From contig NZ_CP049916.1 in NCBI RefSeq assembly GCF_011578285.1, forward strand, positions 3,286,001 to 3,350,000: 64,000 nt of DNA. Direction: 5' to 3'. Both the position numbers and the translations under genes were made by a program. The notes beneath the pieces are model-generated. The model searched no databases and was not told the DNA's origin. It saw nothing but the letters and a program-made list of their open reading frames with translations. Within the stretch, counting starts at the first letter, position 1. Every line of letters starts with the position of its first letter. The DNA comes from Acinetobacter lanii (GTDB lineage: Bacteria > Pseudomonadota > Gammaproteobacteria > Pseudomonadales > Moraxellaceae). Positions 1-8,787 of the stretch are shown one piece after another.

Positions 1-781
1 TGCCCCACTCTGTCATTTTCTCAGGTTTGGTCGATACTCCGATAAAATGGTGTTTCAATAATTGTGGATGTTGATTGAGTCGTTTCTCCAACCATAATCG
101 AGCAGTTTGTGCATTGGATAAAGTATCAATCGTCCCGAAAGACTTAGAAGAAATAATAAATAATGTGGTTTCTGGACGAAGCCTATGCAACAACTCTGAG
201 AGCTGACTGCCATCAATGGTCGATACAAAATGGACATTGAGGGGTTTTTCAGTCTGCTTTTTAAAATCAGACAAAGCATGTGTGACCATCAGTGGACCGA
301 GGTCTGATCCCCCTACGCCGATATTGACCACATCTTGAATCACTTCACCCGTTACACCGCGATATTGCCCCTGATGAATTTTATTCACCAGAGCTTCCAT
401 GCGCTCAAGTTGCTGATGCACCAATGCAGCTAAATCAGGGTAGTGTTGATCTTGCTTAGGTAAGCGCAAAGCCCAATGCATCGCAGCACGGTCTTCAGTG
501 TAATTCAAATGCTTTTGGGAAAAAAGCTGATGAATCCAAGGCTTCAAATCCTGTGCATATGCCCAACGAATCAAATGAGACAAAATCTCTGGATTGATAC
601 GATGTTTACTGTAATCAAAAATAATCGGATCTAAATGGATTGAACACGCTTCAAAACGCGATGCTGATTCCTGAAAAAATTCATTCAGATGTTTATGTTG
701 ATATTGATCTACCAGTTGTTTTAATTGATCAATCACAGCTGCGACATCTTCAACTGGATAGGGCTGAGCTGAATCTATCAT
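1..781 (-). CDS. gpi: Glucose-6-phosphate isomerase, N-terminal part (runs off the left edge)
   Basis: Interconverts glucose-6-phosphate and fructose-6-phosphate in the cytoplasm, feeding sugar nucleotides to the capsule genes. About 260 codons are visible; the C-terminal half lies outside the window. Reading from the ATG at 781 gives [20 protein letters not shown], and near residue 155 the phosphosugar-binding motif [13 protein letters not shown] is clear; the last visible residues ([17 protein letters not shown]) also fit the family. The ATG overlaps the ugd stop by one base (TAATG), so the two are translationally coupled. galU-ugd-gpi in this order is the standard distal end of Acinetobacter K loci. 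Recognition is by motif and context; the edge truncation is artificial. Confidence 0.93.
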   Translation of the reverse strand, partial: MIDSAQPYPVEDVAAVIDQLKQLVDQYQHKHLNEFFQESASRFEACSIHLDPIIFDYSKHRINPEILSHLIRWAYAQDLKPWIHQLFSQKHLNYTEDRAAMHWALRLPKQDQHYPDLAALVHQQLERMEALVNKIHQGQYRGVTGEVIQDVVNIGVGGSDLGPLMVTHALSDFKKQTEKPLNVHFVSTIDGSQLSELLHRLRPETTLFIISSKSFGTIDTLSNAQTARLWLEKRLNQHPQLLKHHFIGVSTKPEKMTEWG

Positions 782-2037
782 TAGCGTCCTACTCCCATAT
801 ACGCAAAGCCTTGAGATTTCACATATTGAGGATCATACATATTACGACCATCTAAAATCAGTGGATGCGCCATAGTTTGAACTAAAGTCTTGTAATTTGG
901 ACTGGCATATTGCTTCCACGCCGTCAGTACACATAGAGCGTGGGCATCTTTTACAGCATCCTCTTGATCAAGACAATAAATCAAATCATCGCGATGCCCG
1001 TAAATTTTCTCAATTTCAGGAAGCGCATGAGGATCGTGTAATTTCACTGTAACACCTTGCGCCCACAATGCTTTTAACATGATATGAATGGGAGAATGCT
1101 GAATCCGAGCCGTATTTTCTTTAAAAGATGCCCCCCAAATGGCTACGGTTTTACCCTTTAAGTTCCCATGGTAATAATTCCACAGCTTTCTAAACATCAA
1201 TTCTTTTTGTTGCTCATTGATTTCCCAGACTTGGGACAACAATTGGCTCTTGACCCCTGTATCCGATACGGCATTGGATAAGGTTAAAATATCGTGTGAG
1301 AAATTTTCCCCACCAAAGCCAGCGCCTGGATATAAATAAGCACTGCCAATCCGTGAATCTGCTGCCATGCCTTGACGCACATACTCAATATCTATGCCAA
1401 GTTTTTCTGCCACGACAGCTAAGTCGTTAATATAGCTAATACGGGTCGCCAACATCCCAGAAATACTAAGTTTGGTAAACTCCGCATCCAAAATCGGCAT
1501 AAATAAATATTGTTGTTGTCGTGGGAACAGTGGACGGAGCAATTCTCGAATCTGCTTTTCTGCATCATCCTGATCACAACCTACGATCAATTGATCTGCC
1601 TGAAGGACGCTTTGTAAGGCATTGCCTTCCTGAATGATATCGGGCAAATAGATCCAGCGATCTTCAGGCAAATAAGCTTGGAGTTTGGCTGTGCCATTTA
1701 AACCCAATGTGGATGCATTGATCATTAACTTTGGATGAATAATCGGTCTTAAACTGATTTCCTTTAAAATTTCAATGCCCATTTTTTCATCCGTGGCATT
1801 AAAACTAAAAAGATAAGCATCCATGTCATGATCAATGTCATTCAGATGGCAATATTTTAAAAACCCATTTTTATGCTGTTTTTCAAGCAAATGCTGAATC
1901 GCTTCATCCTGTGCATATGCATGTTCAATGCTCTGTTTTTTGAGATACTCGCACCAATAGACCTGATGCCCATACTCCGCCAACAATGCCGATAACACAC
2001 CGGAATACAGGGTTCTTCCAAATATTGCAATCTTCAT
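781..2037 (-). CDS. ugd: UDP-glucose 6-dehydrogenase family protein with altered catalytic residues
   Basis: A 418-residue protein with the UDP-glucose/GDP-mannose dehydrogenase layout: an N-terminal dinucleotide fold, a central helical linker, and a C-terminal UDP-binding domain ending in a DGRNMYDP motif. The nominal reaction is UDP-glucose to UDP-glucuronate. Several signatures are divergent. The GxGxxG loop reads GRTLYSG (residues 7-13). The segment that normally carries the nucleophilic cysteine (GFGGxCFPKD) reads [10 protein letters not shown] (about 241-249), with Asn245 in place of Cys. The usual Asn in K-x3-N is Ser193, while Lys189 and Asp249 are kept. Position between galU and gpi supports the name. 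I infer that activity may be altered or lost. The other dehydrogenase in this window (25188-26465) keeps all of these residues. Confidence 0.8.
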   Translation of the reverse strand: MKIAIFGRTLYSGVLSALLAEYGHQVYWCEYLKKQSIEHAYAQDEAIQHLLEKQHKNGFLKYCHLNDIDHDMDAYLFSFNATDEKMGIEILKEISLRPIIHPKLMINASTLGLNGTAKLQAYLPEDRWIYLPDIIQEGNALQSVLQADQLIVGCDQDDAEKQIRELLRPLFPRQQQYLFMPILDAEFTKLSISGMLATRISYINDLAVVAEKLGIDIEYVRQGMAADSRIGSAYLYPGAGFGGENFSHDILTLSNAVSDTGVKSQLLSQVWEINEQQKELMFRKLWNYYHGNLKGKTVAIWGASFKENTARIQHSPIHIMLKALWAQGVTVKLHDPHALPEIEKIYGHRDDLIYCLDQEDAVKDAHALCVLTAWKQYASPNYKTLVQTMAHPLILDGRNMYDPQYVKSQGFAYMGVGR

Positions 2038-2049
2038 GATGCCGATACC

Positions 2050-2925
2050 CTATACATTCAACTCTTGAATCAATGATTTAAACTCTGCACCCAGTGTTGG
2101 ATGGTCTAAACCATAATGCAATACGGCTTTCAAATAACCAATTTTACTACCACAGTCAAAGGTTTGACCTTTCATCCGATACGCTTCTACCGCTTCAGTT
2201 TGCTGTAACATTGCAATTGCATCGGTCAACTGAATCTCATTACCTGCACCACGTGGGGTGTTTTCAAGCAATTGCATAATCTGCGCAGGAAGCACATAAC
2301 GACCAACAACTGACAGATTTGAGGGTGCATTGCCAACTGCAGGCTTTTCAACAATGCCTTGCATCACGATACTTTGACCTTCTACAGGCGACTCAGCAAC
2401 ATCTACAATACCGTATTGATCAACCATATGATCTGGAACAGCTTCTACCATAATTTGTGATGATTTTGATGCTTCAAAGCGTTTAATCATCAGACTCAAA
2501 TCATTTTCTGTATCTGAATCTTTCACCAATACATCAGGCAACAACACAGCAAAAGGCTCATTACCCACAATGTTTTTTGCGCAGAGGACCGCGTGCCCTA
2601 AACCTAAAGGTTGAGGTTGACGTACACTCACAATACTAATATGTGCTGGCAGAATATCGGTAATTACTTTAAGTAGATCGAATTTTTTCTTTTGCTCAAG
2701 TGTCGTTTCAAGCTCAAAATTACGATCGAAATAATTTTCAATTGAGGCTTTAGATGAATGGGTCACTAAAATAATTTGTTCGATTCCCGCAGCAATCGCT
2801 TCTTTGACCACATATTCAATAGCAGGGCGGTCAACAACAGTGACCATTTCCTTTGGAATAGATTTACTAGCAGGTAAAAAACGCGTGCCTAGACCCGCAA
2901 CTGGAAGAATGGCTTTTTTGATCAT
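2050..2925 (-). CDS. galU: UTP--glucose-1-phosphate uridylyltransferase
   Basis: Makes UDP-glucose from UTP and glucose-1-phosphate in the cytoplasm, the precursor for Ugd and for glucose or galactose in the capsule. The 291-residue length is usual. The N-terminal nucleotidyltransferase motif GLGTRFLPASKSIPKEM (residues 11-27) is intact, with the conserved lysines of ASK and IPKEM, and the C-terminal region (KGQTFDCGSKIGYL) fits the family. It lies 12 bases upstream of ugd and 39 bases downstream of the sugar transferase, so it is probably the tail of the capsule transcript. No odd features seen. Confidence 0.95.
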   Translation of the reverse strand: MIKKAILPVAGLGTRFLPASKSIPKEMVTVVDRPAIEYVVKEAIAAGIEQIILVTHSSKASIENYFDRNFELETTLEQKKKFDLLKVITDILPAHISIVSVRQPQPLGLGHAVLCAKNIVGNEPFAVLLPDVLVKDSDTENDLSLMIKRFEASKSSQIMVEAVPDHMVDQYGIVDVAESPVEGQSIVMQGIVEKPAVGNAPSNLSVVGRYVLPAQIMQLLENTPRGAGNEIQLTDAIAMLQQTEAVEAYRMKGQTFDCGSKIGYLKAVLHYGLDHPTLGAEFKSLIQELNV

Positions 2926-2964
2926 AAGAATGCGTAAAAATTATATGGATTAAAATGAGTAATA

Positions 2965-3582
2965 TTATCTGATTTCATCTGAGCTTTGTTGTGGATTATT
3001 ACCTTTGAACAATGAAGGTCCTACATGTCCTGGTGCATTAATCCCTTCTTTTTTTGTCATAACTAAGACTGTCTTTAACATAATTTTAAAATCAACGATC
3101 AAAGAGTGGTGATCGACATACCAAACATCACATTTAAAGCGTTCTTCATAGTCTAATTCATTACGACCACTGACCTGTGCTAATCCGGTCATCCCTGGGC
3201 GAACTTCTAAACGACGTGCCTGTTCAGGAGAGTACAATTCCATAAACTCCTTCAACATTGGTCGAGGACCTACAACACTCATATCACCTTTTAGTACGTT
3301 AACCAGTTGAGGCATTTCATCCAAACTGGTCGAACGCAACTTTTGCCCGAATGGCGTAATACGTTGGTCATCTGGTAGTGGGTTACCTTTTGCGTCAAAA
3401 GCATCTTTCATAGAACGAAACTTTATCATTTTAAATAACTTACCATTCTTTCCAGGTCGTTCTTGTAGAAAAAATATCGGTGATCCTAAGTTTTTACGTA
3501 CTTTCAGTGCCACAATTAAGAACACCGGTGAAAGTAGTATAAGAGCAATCAACGATATGAAAATATCAACTAATCTCTTCAT
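2965..3582 (-). CDS. itrA: Initiating sugar transferase (monotopic PglC/ItrA type), copy A
   Basis: Small bacterial sugar transferase (205 residues) that would attach the first sugar-1-phosphate to undecaprenyl phosphate at the inner face of the inner membrane, starting capsule or glycan repeat synthesis. It has one N-terminal re-entrant membrane helix (about 7-27), the KFRSM motif (54-58), the catalytic Asp-Glu pair (D88-E89 in TSLDEMP) and GPRPM (105-109). It overlaps the following GT4 gene by 17 bases. A paralogue with the same layout and partner gene lies at 17748-18353; the two share the core motifs but are clearly diverged. The donor sugar cannot be told from sequence alone; HexNAc-type donors such as QuiNAc4NAc, GalNAc or GlcNAc are typical of Acinetobacter ItrA enzymes. 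Confidence 0.88.
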   Translation of the reverse strand: MKRLVDIFISLIALILLSPVFLIVALKVRKNLGSPIFFLQERPGKNGKLFKMIKFRSMKDAFDAKGNPLPDDQRITPFGQKLRSTSLDEMPQLVNVLKGDMSVVGPRPMLKEFMELYSPEQARRLEVRPGMTGLAQVSGRNELDYEERFKCDVWYVDHHSLIVDFKIMLKTVLVMTKKEGINAPGHVGPSLFKGNNPQQSSDEIR

Positions 3583-4723
3583 TTTCTGATACTAATCCAA
3601 TAATTTTTAGAAGCTTTCTATTAATTTTTTCAGCATCAAACCGCTCTTGGGCAATTTTGAAGCTTTGTAATCCCATCTCATTAATCTTTTTGGGATGCTC
3701 AATAAAATAACACATTTTTTGAGCTAAGGCTTGAGGATTCCACTTAGGTATTAAGAAGCCATTTAAACCGTCAACCACTGTTTCACGACATCCGGGTACA
3801 TCTGTCGTGATTACAGGACGTCCAATTGCCATAGCTTCTTGCGTACTTCTTGGAACCCCTTCTCTATAAGATGGCAGAACAAATACACTAGAATCAGTTA
3901 TCCAATCTTTTATATTTGTTACATAACCTGGGTATTCAAATAGTTTTTCGTGTACTAACTCATTTAATTGTTGTTGCTTTAAAGCGCCTAGATTTTCCTT
4001 ATCGATTTCGCCTAAAACAGTAAAATGTGCTTGAGGATATTGTGCTTTAACCAAACGCATTGCTTCAATGAGCTCATAAATTCCTTTCTCTTTTAATAGT
4101 CTTCCGATGAATAAAAATTTCACTGGATGTGTAGGCGCAGTTGAATAGGGATAATCTTTTAAACTTAAACCCGTGGCACCTAAGTTTTCGACGTCTTTGG
4201 CTTTTATTCGATACTTATTGATTAAATCTTGTGGGTCATCTGGATTTAGAAAAATAATTTTATCTAAACATGGAAAAGCCAAACGGTAGAGTAATACTTG
4301 AATGTTACGAATAATTTTAGTTTTAAAACTTTGCCCGTCAGGTTGTTCTGTAAAGGTATAGCCTAGTCCTTCCAACATACCGATCACTTGGGGCACTTTT
4401 GCAAGTTTTGCTGCAATACTGCCGTAGATCACAGGCTTCGAAGAATATGAAAAAACTAAATCTGGTTTGATTATTCTAATTTTTTCGACCAACTCCCTTA
4501 CGGATTGAATATCTTCCAAAGGATTTAGTCCACCTCGACTTAAGTGATAAGTCACGACTTCAGCTCCTAATGATTGTATCCTAGCAATCCATTGGTCATT
4601 ATATTCAGAAACAAAAGCATGCACTTGAATATTATTTTTTTGACATGAAGTAATTAAATCTTTTCTAAATAAAAATAAATTTGAAGCGGTTGTTCCGATG
4701 ATAATAATTTTTTTATGACTCAT
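3566..4723 (-). CDS. GT4-family glycosyltransferase, partner of initiating transferase copy A
   Basis: 385-residue retaining glycosyltransferase with the GT-B fold, probably adding the second sugar of the lipid-linked repeat on the cytoplasmic face. The C-terminal donor site shows the GRLLKEKG segment (207-214, containing the phosphate-contacting Arg and Lys) and the E-x7-E motif (E288 and E296 in REGVPRSTQEAM), followed by PVITTDVPGCRE. The N-terminal SKPVIYG segment is shared with the GT4 at 18350-19492, so these two proteins are paralogues that each sit just upstream of an initiating transferase. It overlaps both neighbours (17 and 11 bases), as in a tight operon. Acceptor and donor are unknown. 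Confidence 0.88.
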   Translation of the reverse strand: MSHKKIIIIGTTASNLFLFRKDLITSCQKNNIQVHAFVSEYNDQWIARIQSLGAEVVTYHLSRGGLNPLEDIQSVRELVEKIRIIKPDLVFSYSSKPVIYGSIAAKLAKVPQVIGMLEGLGYTFTEQPDGQSFKTKIIRNIQVLLYRLAFPCLDKIIFLNPDDPQDLINKYRIKAKDVENLGATGLSLKDYPYSTAPTHPVKFLFIGRLLKEKGIYELIEAMRLVKAQYPQAHFTVLGEIDKENLGALKQQQLNELVHEKLFEYPGYVTNIKDWITDSSVFVLPSYREGVPRSTQEAMAIGRPVITTDVPGCRETVVDGLNGFLIPKWNPQALAQKMCYFIEHPKKINEMGLQSFKIAQERFDAEKINRKLLKIIGLVSENEEIS

Positions 4724-5807
4724 ATATTTCTATCCATTTTTTTACAATAACGTTTAAGTCAAAATTATTTATTACATAGTTAAGAGCGATTTGATTATTT
4801 TTGATCTTTTCATCTTTAGACAACGCTAGAGCATTAAGTAGTGCCTGAGATAAAGCTCGGCTATTTTTAGGAGGAACTAAAATACCTGTGCCTCCCATCA
4901 CTTCTTTTACGCCCCCACAATCGGTTGCAACAACAAAGGTTTCACAGGCCATCGCTTCAGCAACCACTAAACCGAAGCCTTCAAATGAGGAGGAAAGGAC
5001 AAAAAGATCTGCAATTGACATTAATTCGTGAATATCATCACGACGACCAAGTAGTTTGATATTGGCATTTAGCTTGTATTCACTAATTAATGATTCAATT
5101 TGTGGTCTTTGGTGACCTTCACCCGCAATCAATAACATAGGCTGTGCATCATGTTGAAACTGAATAAGCATATCTTTAAATGCAGAAATTAAATTTGGAT
5201 AATCTTTAGCTTCATCAAGACGACCAACGGCCAATATAATTTTGCATTGGCTATAAGAGGGAAATTTATTCTCTTTTAGTTTTTTTATATTATGATTTTT
5301 TTGAAATCTTCCTAAATCTATACCATTATAGATTTTATGAATACCCCCCATAGGTACCGCGCCTAATCGTTCAAAGCTTTCACAGGCAGATTGGCTCACA
5401 TTCGTCGTAAGATCGGCTAATGAATGCGTAATTCCATATGCCATCATTCTTAATTTTCCACCCTCATTATTGCTATGGGCTGTACAAATAAGCTTTGGTA
5501 TAGAAAGAAATTTTCTAGTTAGTCGAGCAAATATATTTGCATGGACCATATGTGCATGAACGACATCAGGGTGATAAGTTGTAATAAGAGCTTTATATTT
5601 TTGATATGTGTCAAATAGATGAGAGAGTGTGTCTAAACCTAACCCGACTAATTCTATAGTTTTAGATGTAGGTCTAACGACAACCTGACCTTTCAAATAT
5701 GCAATTTTAACTTCATGACCTAAATCAGTCATTCGATCTGCCAAGTCAACTACAACTTTTTCAGCACCACCACCGCCTAAACCAGTAATTAAATATAATA
5801 TTTTCAT
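4713..5807 (-). CDS. GT4-family glycosyltransferase
   Basis: 364-residue GT-B enzyme. The N-terminal GLGGGGAEKVV (9-19) is the glycine-rich acceptor-side loop common in GT4 proteins. The donor domain holds VGRLDEAKDYP (194-204) and E-x7-E (E276 and E284 in SFEGFGLVVAEAM), then a GGVKEVMGG loop. It likely transfers one sugar of the repeat unit from a nucleotide sugar on the inner face of the membrane. It overlaps wzy by 4 bases upstream (ATGA type) and the next GT4 by 11 bases downstream. Which sugar it uses cannot be seen; rhamnose is a possibility because rmlBDAC lies in the same block. Confidence 0.88.
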   Translation of the reverse strand: MKILYLITGLGGGGAEKVVVDLADRMTDLGHEVKIAYLKGQVVVRPTSKTIELVGLGLDTLSHLFDTYQKYKALITTYHPDVVHAHMVHANIFARLTRKFLSIPKLICTAHSNNEGGKLRMMAYGITHSLADLTTNVSQSACESFERLGAVPMGGIHKIYNGIDLGRFQKNHNIKKLKENKFPSYSQCKIILAVGRLDEAKDYPNLISAFKDMLIQFQHDAQPMLLIAGEGHQRPQIESLISEYKLNANIKLLGRRDDIHELMSIADLFVLSSSFEGFGLVVAEAMACETFVVATDCGGVKEVMGGTGILVPPKNSRALSQALLNALALSKDEKIKNNQIALNYVINNFDLNVIVKKWIEIYES

Positions 5808-6817
5808 GGTACAATATTCATTCTTATGTATTTAAATAAATGATGAAAATCAGTATTCATACTCATTCCCGACATTACCCCCTGAACATCCAAACAAAAA
5901 AATAAAATTAATAAAAAAAATATTAATATATTATTAGCCATGTTAAATTTTGAACACAATACAAAAATTATTGGAAGTATAAAAGTACTCATTAATCTAC
6001 CAGCAGCAGGATTAATAAAATATAAACCTAAAAATAACGACAATCCTAATATTGAAAATTGGTAAATATTATTATTTTTTTCTTCTTTAATAAAAAACAA
6101 AAAGTAAATTAATATAATTAAAAAACATAGAAATGCTCCACCCCCAACACTTACAGCTGATAGAATATGATCTTCACTAGCTTGCCTAATACCTAAATAA
6201 CCCCCAATTAATTTTATAAAGAGACCTAAAAAAGCAGAAGTCAGAAAAATAATTAATGATTTTATTTTCAAAGAATAAATAGGAATCGTATAGTATAAAA
6301 TTAATAAAAAAGTTATTAAAAAGAATGATGAGTGGATAAACGAGCAAAAAAATGAAACCAAAATTATGTTCTTTTTATTATCGGTATAAGTCAAAAAAAA
6401 TAAAAGGATAATAGTAGAAATAGATTGCCTTAAAACAACCAATTGTGAGTGAAATGCATAATGACAAAATAATATTAGAAACATACCCATTATAAAATTA
6501 AAAACATTCTTAGAATGCTTAAATAATAAAATTAAAGTACCCAATAAGCAAAAAAATAAAAAAATAAAAACAATATTGGAAGAAGATATAAAATTACTTA
6601 AAAAAATATTTAATTTTAGAAAAATAGGTTCATTTGCATATACAGTCATTCCACCATATGCATCATATAAATCTTGAGATTTCTCTGCATAGATTATATA
6701 AACATCCCTATCTCTAAAGAAACTATGAGGTATATTCATAAAAACATATAAATACAGGAATAATAAAACACAAAAAGTCATATAAAATATGACCTTATGA
6801 ACTTGATTTTTAGTCAA
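5804..6817 (-). CDS. wzy: EpsG-family polysaccharide polymerase (Wzy)
   Basis: 337-residue hydrophobic protein with about ten predicted membrane helices and almost no soluble domain. After the first helix it carries the EpsG/Wzy-type periplasmic segment FRDRDVYIIYAEKS and then NEPIFLKLN (residues roughly 34-70), typical of polymerases that join lipid-linked repeats in the periplasm. The coding DNA is very AT-rich compared with rmlBDAC or galU, usual for horizontally exchanged wzy genes. It overlaps both neighbours by 4 and 8 bases. This is the only polymerase I can recognise in the locus although there are two flippases. The family call rests on topology and these motifs; linkage specificity is unknown. 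Confidence 0.82.
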   Translation of the reverse strand: MTKNQVHKVIFYMTFCVLLFLYLYVFMNIPHSFFRDRDVYIIYAEKSQDLYDAYGGMTVYANEPIFLKLNIFLSNFISSSNIVFIFLFFCLLGTLILLFKHSKNVFNFIMGMFLILFCHYAFHSQLVVLRQSISTIILLFFLTYTDNKKNIILVSFFCSFIHSSFFLITFLLILYYTIPIYSLKIKSLIIFLTSAFLGLFIKLIGGYLGIRQASEDHILSAVSVGGGAFLCFLIILIYFLFFIKEEKNNNIYQFSILGLSLFLGLYFINPAAGRLMSTFILPIIFVLCSKFNMANNILIFFLLILFFCLDVQGVMSGMSMNTDFHHLFKYIRMNIVP

Positions 6818-7892
6818 TTCCTTCTCCTAATAGATTTACCCATATATTAGAAATTTTATTTAAATTAAATTTAGATGAATTACTAAAAGATATTTCAACC
6901 ATTTTTTGATAGTTACCATTAATCATCACTTTTATTTTTTCTGCAAAATCTTTAATATTTAATGGTTCGACTAAAAGCCCATTACTTCCATGATCTAAAA
7001 TCTCACTAGGTCCCGTATCACAATCAAATGCAACTATTGGTAATCCATAACTTTGAGCTTCAAGTAATACCATTGGTAATCCCTCAAATCTTGAACTCAT
7101 ACAGAAAAAAGAAGCTTTTCGATAAAATTCATCCATATTTTTTTGTTGTCCAAGAAACAGAAAACTATCTGAAACTTTATATTCAATAGTTAACTCTTTT
7201 AGTTTTAATTCATCTTCACCACTACCAACTAATATAATCTTCCAGCCTGGTAATTCATGTGCAATTTGACTCCATGCTTCCACTAATAAATCAAATCCTT
7301 TTTGATACGTTAATCGTCCTACACATAAAATAGTTTTACTTTCTAATGATGGCTGATTATCCTGCAAACTATAAGGACTCGGATTTGGAATAGCGATCAC
7401 TTTATTCTTTGTTTTTAGATTAAATTTTTCATCCCAAAAATTTTTATCTCTTTCCGTAAGTGTCACAATCTTGTCACACCAATGTGCAGCCATCCAACGT
7501 CCCAAATCCCTAAATTTAGAACCTAAATTAACCTTTAGATTAAAGTGTTCCCAACAAATATGTTGGATATTTAGCCCTATAGTTGCGGGTACAGTAAACA
7601 CGCAACTAATACTATCTGCGACGATCAACGTATTAATTTTATTGCTTAACAAATATGCTCTAATCCTTTTTACACATTGGATAAAGTTTTTTCTCATCGA
7701 TACATTAAAAGTGAATAAAGCACTTGTTTTTATTTGATGATTTAGTTCAAAGAAAGGGTTGTCACCATGACTTAAAGATAAAATATGAACTTTTGTCTCT
7801 TCTGAAACCAAGTTATTCGCAATTAGCGATGTTACTCTTTCCGTTCCACCAGAATGATTAATATCTCCAATTAAAAAACAAATATTTTTCAT
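6810..7892 (-). CDS. GT4-family glycosyltransferase
   Basis: 360-residue GT-B enzyme read from the ATG at 7892 (MKNICFLIGD); the frame can be extended four codons to a TTG, but the ATG directly follows the upstream stop codon and is the better start. Features include HSGGTERV (13-20), the donor-domain VGRLTYQKG (191-199) and E-x7-E (E270 and E278 in RFEGLPMVLLEAQ), then CDTGPSEIL. The SGGTER and CDTGPSEI forms are common in GT4 enzymes of O-antigen and capsule clusters. It overlaps wzy by 8 bases downstream. AT-rich like its neighbours 5804-10079, consistent with the cassette moving as a unit. Sugar specificity is unknown. Confidence 0.87.
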   Translation of the reverse strand: MKNICFLIGDINHSGGTERVTSLIANNLVSEETKVHILSLSHGDNPFFELNHQIKTSALFTFNVSMRKNFIQCVKRIRAYLLSNKINTLIVADSISCVFTVPATIGLNIQHICWEHFNLKVNLGSKFRDLGRWMAAHWCDKIVTLTERDKNFWDEKFNLKTKNKVIAIPNPSPYSLQDNQPSLESKTILCVGRLTYQKGFDLLVEAWSQIAHELPGWKIILVGSGEDELKLKELTIEYKVSDSFLFLGQQKNMDEFYRKASFFCMSSRFEGLPMVLLEAQSYGLPIVAFDCDTGPSEILDHGSNGLLVEPLNIKDFAEKIKVMINGNYQKMVEISFSNSSKFNLNKISNIWVNLLGEGID

Positions 7893-7893
7893 T

Positions 7894-8787
7894 TTAAATA
7901 CCAAATTTAATTAATTTTGAAAAATAAGAAAGTAATGCATAAGTTAAATTGGTGTCCTTAATTCTAGTTCTTAAATTTACTTTCAAATAATCAGAGCATT
8001 GCCCATACCTAATAATGGTTTTTATAAGTGCAACAAAGTTTTTTAAAAAAATATTCCAAGGAATTAACTTAAGCATTACAGATCTAGAGACATAATGACC
8101 TTGTGCATTTTTTAAGATACTACTTTTACTTAAGCGATTTTCTGTATCATTATCAAAAAACAAACGTAATGGCTCTGGGATATAAGCAAATTTATAATCA
8201 TCTGCTGAAACTTTGACATAAAACCAAATTTCTGGAATAAACTTAATCGACGGATTAACAGGATATAAATATTTTTTTAACAATTCTATTTTAAAAACAT
8301 CAATTCTTTCACCAAAATTTCTACGATCCGAAAATTCCTCAAAATAGGATTGAATAAGAATTTCATCTGATATTTTACGACCATCAAATGTATTTTTTAC
8401 ATTTGAATAAGCTAAAAATCTTAAACCTATAATTTCTTTATCTTCCAATAAATATAGGTATTTATTAAAAATATTTTCTATATTATCTGCCTTTGCTAGT
8501 GCATCATCGGAATCAACACCACAGAAAAATTTTCCTTTTGCATTCATTACCGCATTGTTCCAAGCAGCTTGCTTTCCAGCATTTTCTTGTTTGATATATC
8601 GGATAGAGATAATATTATCTTTAATAAATTGATCGACAATTTCTTCAGTATTGTCGATAGATCCATCATCTATAATTAGCCATTCAAAATTTTTGAGTGT
8701 TTGAATTTTTAAGCTGCCATATAGTCTTTGCAACGTATTTGCACGATTATAGGTTGGCGTAAATATCGTTAATTCAACTTTATTCAT
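7894..8787 (-). CDS. GT2-family glycosyltransferase
   Basis: 297-residue inverting transferase with the GT-A fold. The N-terminus shows TPTYNRANTL (10-19), the nucleotide-binding IIDDGSIDNT (38-47) and the metal-binding region GVDSDDAL (90-97) that serves as the DxD motif. No membrane helices are evident, so it probably acts at the cytoplasmic face on the lipid-linked oligosaccharide. It overlaps wzx by 4 bases upstream and is followed after one base by the next GT4 start. It is the only GT2 in the locus, the other transferases being GT4. Donor and acceptor cannot be inferred. Confidence 0.88.
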   Translation of the reverse strand: MNKVELTIFTPTYNRANTLQRLYGSLKIQTLKNFEWLIIDDGSIDNTEEIVDQFIKDNIISIRYIKQENAGKQAAWNNAVMNAKGKFFCGVDSDDALAKADNIENIFNKYLYLLEDKEIIGLRFLAYSNVKNTFDGRKISDEILIQSYFEEFSDRRNFGERIDVFKIELLKKYLYPVNPSIKFIPEIWFYVKVSADDYKFAYIPEPLRLFFDNDTENRLSKSSILKNAQGHYVSRSVMLKLIPWNIFLKNFVALIKTIIRYGQCSDYLKVNLRTRIKDTNLTYALLSYFSKLIKFGI

